Of a stretch of 46,801 nt of DNA, positions 20,801-25,824 are shown piece after piece. Origin of the DNA: an uncultured Anaerococcus sp. GTDB taxonomy: Bacteria; Bacillota; Clostridia; Tissierellales; Peptoniphilaceae. A program made the translations under genes and the position numbers. A model generated the notes under the pieces. The model was given only the letters and a program-made list of their open reading frames with translations. It ran no database searches and had not been told where the DNA came from. How positions within the stretch are numbered: position 1 is the first letter of the stretch; each line of letters opens with the position of its first letter. Location of the stretch: assembly GCF_943912825.1 (NCBI RefSeq), contig NZ_CALTUX010000014.1, positions 1 to 46,801 on the forward strand. Reading direction: 5' to 3'.

Positions 20801-20893
20801 GCCTGCAGCTATGACCCCTGTCGGAAATGACATGGATATGGCTATGACTAGGGCGAAGGTTTTTCTAGCAAATATGCTAAGTTTACCTTTCAT
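5834..20893 (-). CDS. Giant SpaA/Cna_B-repeat cell-wall adhesin (5019 residues)
   Basis: A surface protein, likely an adhesin. It has a signal peptide at 1-30 (FALVIAISMSFPTGVIAA), a Glu/Lys-rich segment (about 345-460), and two related helical segments (about 464-561, 621-731). MSCRAMM-like beta regions lie at about 725-830, 1700-1850 and 4185-4300. Ten SpaA/Cna_B-like domains start near 1284, 1575, 2096, 2204, 2531, 3476, 3911, 4064, 4526 and 4664; most show 'GA-F-L' and 'Y-L-E--AP-GY' with the glutamate expected in isopeptide-forming folds. Two InlB-B-like repeats sit at about 3170-3335 ('FTMPASNVTVNATF'). A further recurring module with 'I---NK-E-K-RQ-YIIN' is described in the findings. 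The tail is YPFTKSVGT, a hydrophobic helix (about 4987-5006) and SRKKNKR: a sorting signal without LPXTG. AGGGAGGG precedes ATG 20893. The gene is monocistronic and its ligand is unknown. Confidence 0.9.
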   Translation of the reverse strand: MKGKLSIFARKTFALVIAISMSFPTGVIAAGEETKTYDQATSIMGLNEKPKEDIHQTRQADNTDKLETDAYIMEARASLDQDLEKISYQVTISNKHKETSDKDLSLKFTPNPNSNITDIKVKSAKAKIENKLADIDIKERSNKGEISSLIVDTKAYDEIIMEVEANVRKAKDARTYETLIGLDDGENKLDLNYRLITNKETVREENQEKEIISLDLNKDPSKNLRGEIKSGEFLSFLQSTDALVWTDYLVNTKAESEKMTYDLKLDDKQDTKDSKISLDYFENTKEGYILKKEFSQAIPFADKIEFEIPAGYIAKLALTTRVDKKNTKTKSYRLNNREVKNPIYIEGNKESSESDDEEGGEDDHHAEIKPEENKQTEDKLNKEEQKPIEKEKPADKPTEIKEEPADKPAEKKAEKKEEKQTDTQITAKDSTGKDIPVIEKESKEENKEGKEEGKEEEKEEISALALNKDSLITRLAGEGKLSADLEKAIEDLAEDLDAYNQGKISDRELKDFTKALGHRYNIEKSDLRSYLESILSGLNKEKNKAANLNYDEIIAYAYPEKKDNTQVEENKKSEEKVEEKTEEKTEVKAEEKKDQTKTEPKANHTEDKTSVKKEDTKPAEASKAVEAYKKDLAKLKEAAKKEEKKGGLIEGIKGLFGQTDLAKADKELKAALANDKNGIEEIQNLLNSFEKKYKLSRADQARLMENNNAAIEALVEKDRNNNFRPHIFAGTESNKLNLEGKKFHILTRFDTSNATGPIQPGQFFNIILDKALTVKPGTKLEPIKYKGEVIAEPKYNSKDNIIEYKIVKEIRENTQFPLNIPVDYNAGNVELDDDGTFTVINKVSGLGLIDPPKDLLPQKVDVNGNPAGSIIEPGRKDVTQIIESSDSNYKVDMDAYANPVVKDGELKGYNWTVKISSDTDLSELGFKANFTAVKGSGLGEISSNDTKVKLTPQLQGAFGIHDSKHHAPGAVKEITYNLYTPVQGMQEKYMMDISVVLTKKTDKAGNMKVGAKRFVVDGWPHDKVKEDTPVRVGINNRTTILGKFASETSAEWTVTDGVSTGDEGTKENPTKLPWETRKLSGNQTITSVKRAVYHIDSEGKMAVAQEETRLDRNEIPTAGTNPSDSQAVGNIAVYEINTSINQPEDKKPQTLAGVAISKYQDVNVEQNWNLGQDLKMPEMTLKAVDSKDENKVLGQTTTTESEKNPDPASRRVTIPNVKVWNIENGGKFSENDLKIKQDFPTTNTDASGNTINYYENNNFYDFDKKGYYIHNKATVQKIPKFANFTLIKKDEEGGPLQGASFKLLGQGEAQVVTDKDGKAQFSNIAPGTYTLMETKAPKGYKLNQEKTTVSVDDDGRISTSGSSAKLSVGTNPTVTVADPNYPDYMNAMQYATKDEKGNVTTYIFLKANEARSGGSTNKDTRISLRVNDGQIENPDDVQVYDVNPDYYRDSVRKAMTQQTVNQDLINLLGPSVLNAPNNNRVIRGTPNQKDPHTGQFGYEITLPKERFARDWGFLVVAKSKPLNGGTNTLSYDWFTSKNTGGEAKLQNQTVNPTSIAEASKGTTITVTNEAFETRPVEIRKIDKKEKPVVGATFEIKDENDQVISTVTSQPADDKGQNAGLASFGKLPEGKYTIEEIAAPEGYVKSDVIFEVTVDDSKQVTYKPKFKDGQGSPVNGEDYLITDEEQAQEEATAKIKNVSQSLVINEGDSGDIGVRPQVWEAYRLESLKYNATIDLDQSSPGQRFSIQFDRNLDFTQYFGEFPKLNIGGVDVADPYFDYTTNKLTYVFNDNSIGGNTQAKIELKGIIPSKYFAQNDGTYNFTVTVAPGQKGITGQQTINTDVVADYEQYDYDGKNVQVPQSYYFRDVYKGEDGKWYVAVLAYYNPVHVRTTGQKELKFNWLSTNYQGATKNFFTWEGNGNKPAFSLRDVKIYRTSPNMGLIHAGNFDKKVNYNMPLSYGVRPSQDPAKYNLVYSKAIDPRYPVNNDRQGSITLNYDPGQIQDFGVITKNAPLKIKMPAIDNRSKDGYIIEQTFKIDDLYSFNNLWRVFCMTNNDFKSSFITRANYNKATGDQAGGELPKFFSQKVALLNKKYVPGSFKIKKLDESDRSKTLQGASFSLTDKDNNVIYRTSGQDGIAQFSNLKPGIYTLKEEKAPDEHIKSDKTWRVNVGIDGVVTIIEIGLGATGESLVGKDTIELPVTNKPVATEFKVYKKDNENVPLQGAKFKITTTDGKQVITTGESDKNGIVSFDKKLENGTYLLEEEAAPAGFKKLDKKWVIEISNNKARVYNYIKGPETGTDPKVNKSILGVEGTKWVNVSKRPTDGWNLGDNRQSGYYNNYPIPFKLGTRIVGKNTKDPNNKYVIQRYVINPEADSLTLNNASIHREKPWFTNMDWYAGNGSYKIFELDKAVDGNVEDIRLENYSLTDITSQIKTEKKVISGDNRLYLDFKDRQITKPIVIDVKIPYTSEDGGVGTGMDLQTNKGLFWKSDYYRRADRIVEGDPVVTKGEGGNIKGAYISEGSLDVNNEKIVQEFSFKKVDDGGNQTDAISGATFSLKGPKKSDQDPGKEVWKKSGKDGMVKFDNLTPGIYHLTESGAPQGYEKSNTDWTVTVTKDGKIYIKDNHPGSTVPDQGATWQKVKAGTSGTKKGWSKFGDNIPYTNRLDTRITEVNKKENKFRQVYIINKGPEKLLNPYFEIHSQEENRPLNLSNTEIISLVKVGSASTPENLINQGEKVDYDTQVYVKKNNQERIKITPKGLPDYAEQTLALTIESSLGNSGNIGTGIDFVNYNGSNQYWMTEFYEDFSKIQLEEATSRSANKNTRTYVGDRDASGRDTVMYANPTSKPVLYSNSGLMERSLGHSLLNSPTPPTDLNSTMNFRARSINTFADGLGIGDEIVGPALRADGWEKVDPNRSRNKTTSSTGSNNKTKITEINKSEGKYRQIFLVNASGEASSTTSKFDFHAEPLKRSIYAKQYYSNPPNIKVLSIRPVESTSTIDNIKYIGTETLGIKDEGMTDAGQYKRYNFRLAKNERRPFVIEVEYDYPKSGEIGLGLDYFTNARFESTKTWAAEKYGSVNDINYKTVGPKTEVKEEEVRTTLPIPKDPERRPNANMKKGEEKEVFAGQEGYQIDIYKVTYIDGVKQPNPEYVRTKEKVDPKPRVIEYGTKDTTSQTYSVWTNSTKLSASPNENVSAGTPVTVKVTPGPNEELDTLTYSDGKKTVDIDKDTKTFTMPASNVTVNATFKAKQKYWIGINGDTRWDVTLDPPYQASKQASKGDIVTFTATPTPGNKITEVTVKKSQGGDVLSGVEYDPVTGKGSFIMPDYSVTIAGTIVTIPQGERTASEDRTEILKKETKVTIDPNLAPGERKVDKPGSDGEVKIRYTATYNIKKAGLQEATAPADWPQDVVLALQNKKESNEIITAYNKVELSRTEPVAEEVRVGKSDDPIDKFVPTEEDKLIKNGETQELVKITNKKAGITLKILKRSPGGEILPGAKFTLHKMTDSTYSKEDTGFGELTASSKENGDVIFTDQGGNEVKLQKGYYVLREIKAPTGYKKSTADWKIEVKDNGGRMYAEYQGPEASPSSFINDNTKSNAGYSADNAGIKYKSRLTYIDPESKTYIQRIYIDTRAYSGTTPLNLQITPKYKREEIDTPGAPPKTIKDGVKTAYFTAYKLSNPEDFSNMNDPKLDKIIRTYDLANDNMSMIKTARWRPFDWGFDEDQLNLDKGVYIVDVEGFYDDVIITGKSDKDDKYDIPQKDLGKIDLHVDFYSGERQFKQLVFDKEQNKFVYKAFKGASYQGGAEALRQRYEDKLVAAGYSKENAKKIADEWAGKKDEGAKYANFVGKEVELKGNKYKTGYIDPAIGNPTVHADTSVNLNPLYNSKSHQEIPREGLEFINEEETFNITFSKHGRKDSKDDVNSEKVTKNRLEGAVFRLEVRGPGGQYEPMPGTTVASAFNGYFGFRGLKPGRYRLMEVKAPEGYKPIKDPVLHFTVAYEKPKTNVQTGEITPGRGVVTLEYNEGNGIFEYAPDKKGPDGKPITPEDGKLVDYVTSATAKNMGKIINEVPGKGKVTLTKYDDDKHLLPGAEFKLTRISRHITDEDPNKNDGVYTKTVGQDGKIVFDELPIGQYELEETKAPKGYQNKGKKWRFTVGGVGLDPYINDSDVGDRDISKSIEMTSKMSVLRPDGNDGTENEGNSKIHPHKGHALSFDNTFKIKDDTAIKAGDYFTIKLTDNIDLEGIMKEKSQNLDLFADGVGTIAKAKYDKEAGTLTYVFTSYADQYNKTDFANTITAHINLMKVKNSTQNVQVGMGIKDTDFTKNSINVDYDLNMAEIYGLNMTSKIVSFDRESGEFVQYFYINRNMKSSSDPVTFRYKPSEDVKNLRVDVINLKQNGYNYYNYNTFKRDTIQDFVNQDMPKSFGVDESSNNLNWHSWYGYYQPKADENVDITLGPYSEYNSFILKVTGQVDKKDIASYDTYAKLFNKVYTYDYYGNVKNVYEQPYVERTNGVRIFENKTSASAKLEIDAINPKNEINFKKIDQDGKILQGAKFKLERYYENTQDGKNWVVVQGSEKTSDKDGLVKYEKLEAGKYALIETEAPEGYGKIEGHIVEFTVGEDGVITRQVVKEKPVEKPQSLIGSIGAMLGSTGDANTETVTEPVSVEPIDVVNYKEIEFEKVDANDKSKKLEGAEFEVHYKEKDTDKDYSPLKVKKTVKGEEQEVIMTVKSGKDGKFRLPISKDGYYALVETKAPGGYTKVPGKIREFKLENGKVQTYEKDPIKASHKSSDKGQISSEIISYDKDKKTFRQRIIINPNHKEITIPSYQSYIRIKENDWKITPKYGATHKDGIGGLVNVAILKKNPDAKKGEKKSIAELEAKDYREVDAVSFTTAGNITGSRYGLKDMLGETSTTDEPLTTTDAIVMEFSGKLDDNNNTGAADQLFELIFDSAVEDNVNDKLNVKALAENKPIYADHDTKAPIQVENKKAEYPFTKSVGTAIFTAIGLFFMVLAGYYYSRKKNKRLEIGNN

Positions 20894-21032
20894 AAAACCC
20901 TCCCTTCCTTGATAAGACTTCTGGTCTATAATAATAATTTCTAATAAATTTCTCTTTGAGCTTTTTCACAAAAATACTCCTTTTGCTTCTATATATATAA
21001 ATTCATATTTCAAATCATACTTTCTTACTTTT

Positions 21033-21061
21033 ATTATATAATTTAAACCTTGAAAATTCAA
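21033..21061 (-). promoter_or_regulatory. Predicted promoter of the giant adhesin gene
   Basis: On the minus strand TTGAAT (21061-21056) is followed by a 17 bp spacer and a consensus TATAAT (21038-21033). The predicted start near 21026 leaves a leader of about 130 bases ahead of a strong ribosome binding site. Confidence 0.6.
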
Positions 21062-21388
21062 GCAAAATGCGTTTATTTCAACGTTTTCTGCCTGACTCAT
21101 TAGCTTGATATCCCGATAAATTTTATCGAGTTTTTATTAGCATTTTCCTAAGTGATTTTTTACAAGTCAAAGCTAGGGATGCTTGCAAACATCCCTAGGC
21201 ATAAATTAAAAATATTTTATCTATTCTTTTTGATCATAATAGGTTAAATACTTGTATTCATGATTTTTAAATATTTCCTCTACTATATTTTATCATATCT
21301 TAGGACAAAAACAAAATAGATTTTATTATAATTTTACAAATAACCAATAAATATAAATTTATTTTATCATTTTCTTACAATTGTCAAA
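21062..21388. other. AT-rich intergenic region with hairpins and a partial operator match
   Basis: No gene is seen. It holds a short hairpin CGATAAA/TTTATCG (about 21112-21130), a 9 bp stem CTAGGGATG / CATCCCTAG (21173-21198) with no clear U-tract on either side, and CATTTTCCTAA at 21141-21151. That 11-mer is part of the 15 bp sequence shared by the two sialic acid promoters. The rest is AT-rich and shows nothing I can name. Confidence 0.5.
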
Positions 21389-21422
21389 TAAAAAACGGCC
21401 TTCATTTTTGAAAACCGTTTTT
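21389..21422 (-). terminator. Terminator at the end of the sialic acid operon
   Basis: AAAAACGG (21391-21398) pairs with CCGTTTTT (21415-21422), and inner TTCA/TGAA adds pairs. A- and T-tracts flank both sides, so it can act on either strand. It lies 6 bases after the nanE stop. Confidence 0.75.
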
Positions 21423-21427
21423 AAATC

Positions 21428-22126
21428 TTATTTATCTTTTAGGGTGTCTATGCAGTCGACAAATTTCTTGGCTATATTTTGTGGCCTGGTTATGGCTCCC
21501 CCTACTACTACTGTGAGGGCTCCCAGCTCTAGGACTCTCTTGGCCTTTTCTGGTGTATCGATATTACCTTCTGCTATTACCGGATGGTCGCAGGCCTTGA
21601 TGATTTCTCTTAGGATCTTAAAGTCATCTGCTTCTATCTTTGCGCCCTTTGATTGTGGGGTGTAGCCTACCATGGTTGTGCCTATATAGTCAAAACCAAG
21701 TTTGTCAGCGTGGATTGCTTCTTCAATTGTAGAGCAGTCTGCCATTAGCTTTATGTTTGGGTATTTGGCTCTTATTTCCTTATAGAAAGCATCTAGGCCA
21801 TCGTGGTTTGGTCTTTTGGCATTGCTGGCATCTGTAGCTATGATTTCAACATCAGCTGCCACAAGCTTATCTATCTCGTCCATGGTTGGTGTGATATAGA
21901 TCTCGCTGTTGTCGTAATCTTTTTTGATTATACCAATTATTGGTAGGTCGACATTTTTTCTGATTTCTGCTATGTCTTCTACTGTGTTGGCCCTTATGCC
22001 GCTTGCTCCTGCCATTTTTGCTGCTAGGGCCATCCTGCCCATTATAAATGAAGAGTGGAGGGGTTCATCTTCTAGGGCCTGGCAGGATACTATTAGACCA
22101 TTTTTTAATCTATCATTAATTTCCAT
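21428..22126 (-). CDS. nanE: N-acetylmannosamine-6-phosphate 2-epimerase NanE
   Basis: A 232-residue TIM-barrel enzyme that converts ManNAc-6-P to GlcNAc-6-P in the cytoplasm, the last dedicated step of sialic acid breakdown. Family marks are 'GLIVSCQALEDEPLHSS' at the N-terminus, 'MAGASGIRANTVEDI', 'IIGIIKKDY', 'IIATDASNAKRP' with the active-site lysine region, 'LMADCST', 'GTTMVGYT', and 'VIAEGNIDTPEKA' near the phosphate site. The length is typical. AAGGAGAAGG precedes the ATG, which lies inside the end of the regulator gene (11 bp overlap), so it is the last cistron of the operon. Confidence 0.95.
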   Translation of the reverse strand: MEINDRLKNGLIVSCQALEDEPLHSSFIMGRMALAAKMAGASGIRANTVEDIAEIRKNVDLPIIGIIKKDYDNSEIYITPTMDEIDKLVAADVEIIATDASNAKRPNHDGLDAFYKEIRAKYPNIKLMADCSTIEEAIHADKLGFDYIGTTMVGYTPQSKGAKIEADDFKILREIIKACDHPVIAEGNIDTPEKAKRVLELGALTVVVGGAITRPQNIAKKFVDCIDTLKDK

Positions 22127-22949
22127 CGTCCTTCTCCTTTATTAGTTTTAACATTTCATTAACTGATTGCATGTAGACCTCTCCTGAGGTGAGGCGTCTT
22201 TCGTAGAGTTTTTTAAAGAGTATGTCTAGCATGATCATGGTAGGAAATTGGGGTGAGATGATGTTTGAATATTCCAGATTTTGCTTATGGGCTACTAGGA
22301 TTACAAAATCAAAATACTGGTCCCATTTTTCACTATCATTTGCTACAAAAAGCACTGTCTTGCAGCCCTTCTCTCCCGCCTTTTTAAGGCCATCTATCAC
22401 CTCTATGGACTTGCCTGAATATGAGATGCCCATGACTAGAGAGTCTTTTTTTAGCCTTACTGAGTTTAATAAGAGCATATGGGTATCTGTGATGGCTTCT
22501 GCATCTAGGCCCAGCCTTATGAGCCTTTGGGCAAATTCTGTGGCCAAATATCCAGATGAGCCTACACCGTAGATGTAGATTCTTCCGACTTTTAGCATGG
22601 CTTCGGCTAGCTTTTCGTAGTCCTTGTAATTGTAGAGGTTGTAGGATTTAAGCAAGATTTCCCTGTAGGAATCAAATACAGGTAGACCTATGTCTTTTTT
22701 CCTCTTAAAATTGCTCTGTCTAGATGATTGGTACTTATAGACAAACTCCCTATAGCCAGAAAGGTTGAGCTTTTTGGCAAAACGGGTGAGGGCTGCCTCA
22801 GAGATAAAAAGCTTGTTTGAGACTGTCTTACTTGTTAGGTCTGTGTCTTCTGTTTCTAGGAAATATTCTGCTATTATCTTTTCTACTTCAGTTAATTCTT
22901 CATACTTTGATTCAATTAGAGGGAGTATTGATTCATAATTTTCATTCAT
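22116..22949 (-). CDS. RpiR-family transcriptional regulator of the sialic acid operon
   Basis: About 277 residues: an N-terminal RpiR helix-turn-helix domain ('LTEVEKIIAEYFLE', then 'ISEAALTRFAKKLNLSGYREF') followed by a SIS sugar-phosphate binding domain (about 120-250; 'IYIYGVGSSGYLATEF', 'VMGISYSGKSIEVIDGL'). Regulators of this family in nan operons respond to amino-sugar phosphates such as ManNAc-6-P or GlcNAc-6-P. I start at ATG 22949 (MNENYES), because family members begin just before the HTH and this ATG overlaps the nanK stop by 8 bp. An ATG 30 bases upstream (22979) is possible. The likely target is the 15 bp element at the two sialic acid promoters (inference). Confidence 0.88.
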   Translation of the reverse strand: MNENYESILPLIESKYEELTEVEKIIAEYFLETEDTDLTSKTVSNKLFISEAALTRFAKKLNLSGYREFVYKYQSSRQSNFKRKKDIGLPVFDSYREILLKSYNLYNYKDYEKLAEAMLKVGRIYIYGVGSSGYLATEFAQRLIRLGLDAEAITDTHMLLLNSVRLKKDSLVMGISYSGKSIEVIDGLKKAGEKGCKTVLFVANDSEKWDQYFDFVILVAHKQNLEYSNIISPQFPTMIMLDILFKKLYERRLTSGEVYMQSVNEMLKLIKEKDDGN

Positions 22950-23817
22950 TTGATTTTTCAAATAGGCTGTAGGCCCCATAAAGTCCTGACTTATTGCCTA
23001 GGGCCGTGGCCTTAATTTCTGTAGAAGCGAAGATATTTTCTGGCACGAGGGCCCTTATCTTTTCTATAATTGGATCGAGGAATTTCTCTTTTTGCTCGCT
23101 TATACCTCCACCAATTATGATCACTTCTGGGTTAGCTATGAGCATGATGTTGGCTATGCCCCTAGCTAGGATTTTTGTCATATCATCGACTAATTTTATA
23201 GCATCAGGGTCAGCCTTATCAATGGCAGCGAATATTTCCTTGCCATTATTTAGGCCTTTGTCTGGGTAGAGGATCTGGGCCTTTTTAACTAGGGCGCTGG
23301 TTGAGGCTAGGGCTTCGAACTTGTCAGTTTCAAATGGCATGTAGCCAATTTCTCCTGCATGACCACTTGCACCCCTGTGGATTTTGCCATCTAGGATTAG
23401 GGCGCCTCCTATGCCTGTTCCTACTGTAAGGACGAAGGCTGAATTATAGCCCTTGCCAGCTCCATAGGATAGCTCGCCCATGGCTGCAGCCTTTACATCA
23501 TTTTCTACTACAGCTGGGATGTTTAGGGCATCTCTTAGTTCCTTTTTCCAATCAAAACCCTTGTAATTTTTGAAGGTTGGGCCGTGGCCTGCTATGATTC
23601 CTGTCTTGTAGTCAACCATGCCTGCTGTAGAAATGGCTACTCCTTCAACCTTGTATTCTGGATTTAGGTCTTTAATGAGTTTTAGGACATCTTCTTTGAT
23701 ATCAGGGGCATTTGTACCTGCCTTTGATGGGAAATTTGGAAGGTCTTTTTCAAAACCTTCCCCCTTAAGCATGGCCTTAATCTCTGTGCCCCCTATGTCT
23801 AGGCAAAGTACTGGCAT
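22942..23817 (-). CDS. nanK: ROK-family N-acetylmannosamine kinase (NanK-like)
   Basis: A 291-residue sugar kinase of the ROK family, most likely phosphorylating ManNAc to ManNAc-6-P between NanA and NanE. The N-terminal phosphate motif is CLDIGGTEIKAML. The catalytic region includes 'VENDVKAAAMGE'. The ROK signature is 'GTGIGGALILDGKIHRG' followed by 'GHAGEIGYM', and 'IIIGGGISEQ' lies near the end. The zinc-binding CXCGXXGC block of many ROK kinases is absent; after GEIGYM the chain runs straight to 'EALASTSALVKKAQ'. The start lies one base after the nanA stop, so the two are tightly coupled. The substrate is inferred from gene order; a glucokinase-like activity is the alternative. Confidence 0.87.
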   Translation of the reverse strand: MPVLCLDIGGTEIKAMLKGEGFEKDLPNFPSKAGTNAPDIKEDVLKLIKDLNPEYKVEGVAISTAGMVDYKTGIIAGHGPTFKNYKGFDWKKELRDALNIPAVVENDVKAAAMGELSYGAGKGYNSAFVLTVGTGIGGALILDGKIHRGASGHAGEIGYMPFETDKFEALASTSALVKKAQILYPDKGLNNGKEIFAAIDKADPDAIKLVDDMTKILARGIANIMLIANPEVIIIGGGISEQKEKFLDPIIEKIRALVPENIFASTEIKATALGNKSGLYGAYSLFEKSNE

Positions 23818-23818
23818 C

Positions 23819-24760
23819 TTAATATTTCTCTCTTAGCTTATCTATTACATAGATATCTTTCATCTCGTATTTGTTAGCCAATTCTACTAGACCCTTGGCA
23901 AGTTTTACCTGGTCATCTCCGTAGAAATTGATAAATGGCCTTCTAGCATAACCTGCATTTATACCTGCTTCTCTTAGGACAGCCTTGATACCTGCTACCA
24001 TGTTACCACCTGCTACTAGGTAATTTATTATCCTTACGGCATTTTTCTGAAGGTCGTAAGCTTTTTTGACTTCGTTATTAGCTATAGCCTCATTTATTTG
24101 GATGAACAAGTCTGGGATTAGGTTATAAAATGATCCTACTATACCATCTACACCAATAAGTAGGTTTGAGCTTGCTAGCTCATCTGCTCCACCATAAACC
24201 ATGAAGTCTTCTCCGCAAGCTTCCTTGATGGCTGGGATTTGGTAGATATCTGAATTTGTGTATTTTACACCCTTGATATTTTCTATTTGGGATAGGTCTT
24301 TAATCATGTCTGCACTCATCATGCCTGCTAGTGGGACATTGTAGATTACCATTGGAATATCAACAGCTTCTGCTATATCCTTGTAGTAGTTATAGATTTG
24401 CTCGCTATTAAATCTCCAATAAAATGGTGGGACTGATGAAATGGCTGTGGCTCCTGCAACTTCTGCTGCTTTTGCTAGGTCGATTGATTTTTTAGTTCCT
24501 ATATCGCCTATATGAACTACAACTGGCACCTTTCCCTTTGCTACTTCTATTACAGCTTGAGATGATTTTTCCCTTTCTTCAGCACTCATCAAGAACCCTT
24601 CTCCAGTTGATCCTGTTAAATATAGGCCGCCGATGTCAAATTTTAAAAGAAATTCTGTAAATTCTTTTGTAGCTTCTAGGTCTAGGTTTTCATTTTCATC
24701 AAATATTGATAGGGCAGCTGGTATTACTCCCCTAAAGTCTTTTAGTGTAAATTCGCTCAT
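23819..24760 (-). CDS. nanA: N-acetylneuraminate lyase NanA
   Basis: A 313-residue class I aldolase of the DHDPS/NAL family that splits N-acetylneuraminate into ManNAc and pyruvate. Visible marks are 'GLYLTGSTGEGFLMSAEER' (carboxylate-binding GSTGE), the tyrosine in 'MVIYNVPLAG', and the Schiff-base lysine in 'IKGVKYTNSD', where NAL enzymes have a K-[YF]T/S context. 'YGGADELASSNLLIGVDGIVGS' fits the rest of the barrel. The length is slightly above the usual 290-305 residues. GAGGAG precedes ATG 24760, 11 bases after the upstream ATPase stop. Dihydrodipicolinate synthase is ruled out by the nanE/nanK context and the GSTGEGF pattern. Confidence 0.93.
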   Translation of the reverse strand: MSEFTLKDFRGVIPAALSIFDENENLDLEATKEFTEFLLKFDIGGLYLTGSTGEGFLMSAEEREKSSQAVIEVAKGKVPVVVHIGDIGTKKSIDLAKAAEVAGATAISSVPPFYWRFNSEQIYNYYKDIAEAVDIPMVIYNVPLAGMMSADMIKDLSQIENIKGVKYTNSDIYQIPAIKEACGEDFMVYGGADELASSNLLIGVDGIVGSFYNLIPDLFIQINEAIANNEVKKAYDLQKNAVRIINYLVAGGNMVAGIKAVLREAGINAGYARRPFINFYGDDQVKLAKGLVELANKYEMKDIYVIDKLREKY

Positions 24761-24771
24761 AATTTTCTCCT

Positions 24772-25824
24772 CTAATTTTTCTTGCTATATAGGTGGCAAG
24801 CTACCTCGTGGTCTTCATCTATTAGGACTCTTTCTGGGACTTCACTCTTACAAATATCCATGCACTTGCTGCACCTATTGTGGAATGGGCAGCCAGCTGG
24901 CTTGTGGATTGGACTTGGCACATCCCCTTCTAGGACAATCCTCTTTGAGTCAGCTCCCACTACTGGTATTGGGACAGCTGATAGGAGGGCCTGGGTATAA
25001 GGATGGGCTGGGTTTTTGTTAATCTTCTCGCTGGTAGATATTTCCATGATATTTCCCAGATACATTACTATTATCCTATCAGAAATATATTCTACTACCG
25101 AAAGGTCGTGGGCTATGAAAATATAGGTTAGGTCAAGCTCTTTTTGGATGCCTTGGAGTAGGTTTATTACCTGGGCCTGGATTGATACGTCTAGGGCTGA
25201 TACCGGCTCATCCAGGATTACTACTTCTGGGGACACGCAGAGGGCCCTGGCTATACATAGCCTTTGCCTTTGACCACCTGAAAACTCGTGTGGGTAGCGA
25301 TACATATAATCAGGTCTTAGGTTTACTCTCTTTAGCCTATCTTCTATGACCATGTCTATGTCCTTTTTCTGGTTGACCCCGTGGGCAACTAGGGGTGCCT
25401 TGAAGGAATCATAGATTTTTTTCATTGGGTTAAGGGCTGAATATGGGTCTTGGAAGACCATTTGTACTTCTTTTCTAAAATCAAAGAGCTCCTCTTTATT
25501 AAATTTGGTTACATCTGTCATCTTGCCGTGAAGATTATATAAGACTTCGCCACCGGTTGGATTTTCTAGTCTCATTATAGACTTGCCAAGAGTTGTCTTT
25601 CCACAACCAGATTCACCTACAACTCCAACTGTCTCTCCACGTCTGACCTTAAATGATACCCCATCAACCGCCTTGACAGCTCCTGTTTGCTTTTTAAAAA
25701 AGGTGCCTTCATAGATTGGAAAATGGGTCTGTAGGTTTTTGACATCAAAGACAATTTGATCTTTTATTTCATTTCTTACTAATAGGTCGTCATTTTTTTC
25801 TATAACTTTATCATCTACCTTCAT
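24772..25824 (-). CDS. Opp/Dpp-type ABC transporter ATPase (OppF-like)
   Basis: A 350-residue ATPase, one of two driving the importer of this operon. Walker A is GESGCGKTTLGKS, the signature is FSGGQRQRLCIARAL, Walker B is VVILDEPVSALDVS, and the switch histidine is in IFIAHDLS. The C-terminal oligopeptide_HPY region has 'HPYTQALLSAVP' and a cysteine set (CPFHNRCSKCMDIC .. VACHLY) as in OppD/OppF proteins. Its start overlaps the end of the OppD-like gene by 14 bp. By sequence alone it would be called a peptide transporter; its place directly ahead of nanA argues for sialic acid or sialoglycan transport, as in the Opp-family SatABCD system. Confidence 0.93.
   Translation of the reverse strand: MKVDDKVIEKNDDLLVRNEIKDQIVFDVKNLQTHFPIYEGTFFKKQTGAVKAVDGVSFKVRRGETVGVVGESGCGKTTLGKSIMRLENPTGGEVLYNLHGKMTDVTKFNKEELFDFRKEVQMVFQDPYSALNPMKKIYDSFKAPLVAHGVNQKKDIDMVIEDRLKRVNLRPDYMYRYPHEFSGGQRQRLCIARALCVSPEVVILDEPVSALDVSIQAQVINLLQGIQKELDLTYIFIAHDLSVVEYISDRIIVMYLGNIMEISTSEKINKNPAHPYTQALLSAVPIPVVGADSKRIVLEGDVPSPIHKPAGCPFHNRCSKCMDICKSEVPERVLIDEDHEVACHLYSKKN

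Noticed and set aside
21173..21198. Hairpin CTAGGGATG/CATCCCTAG as a terminator
   Set aside because: There is no U-tract on either strand and it does not follow a gene. It is kept only as a note in the intergenic entry.
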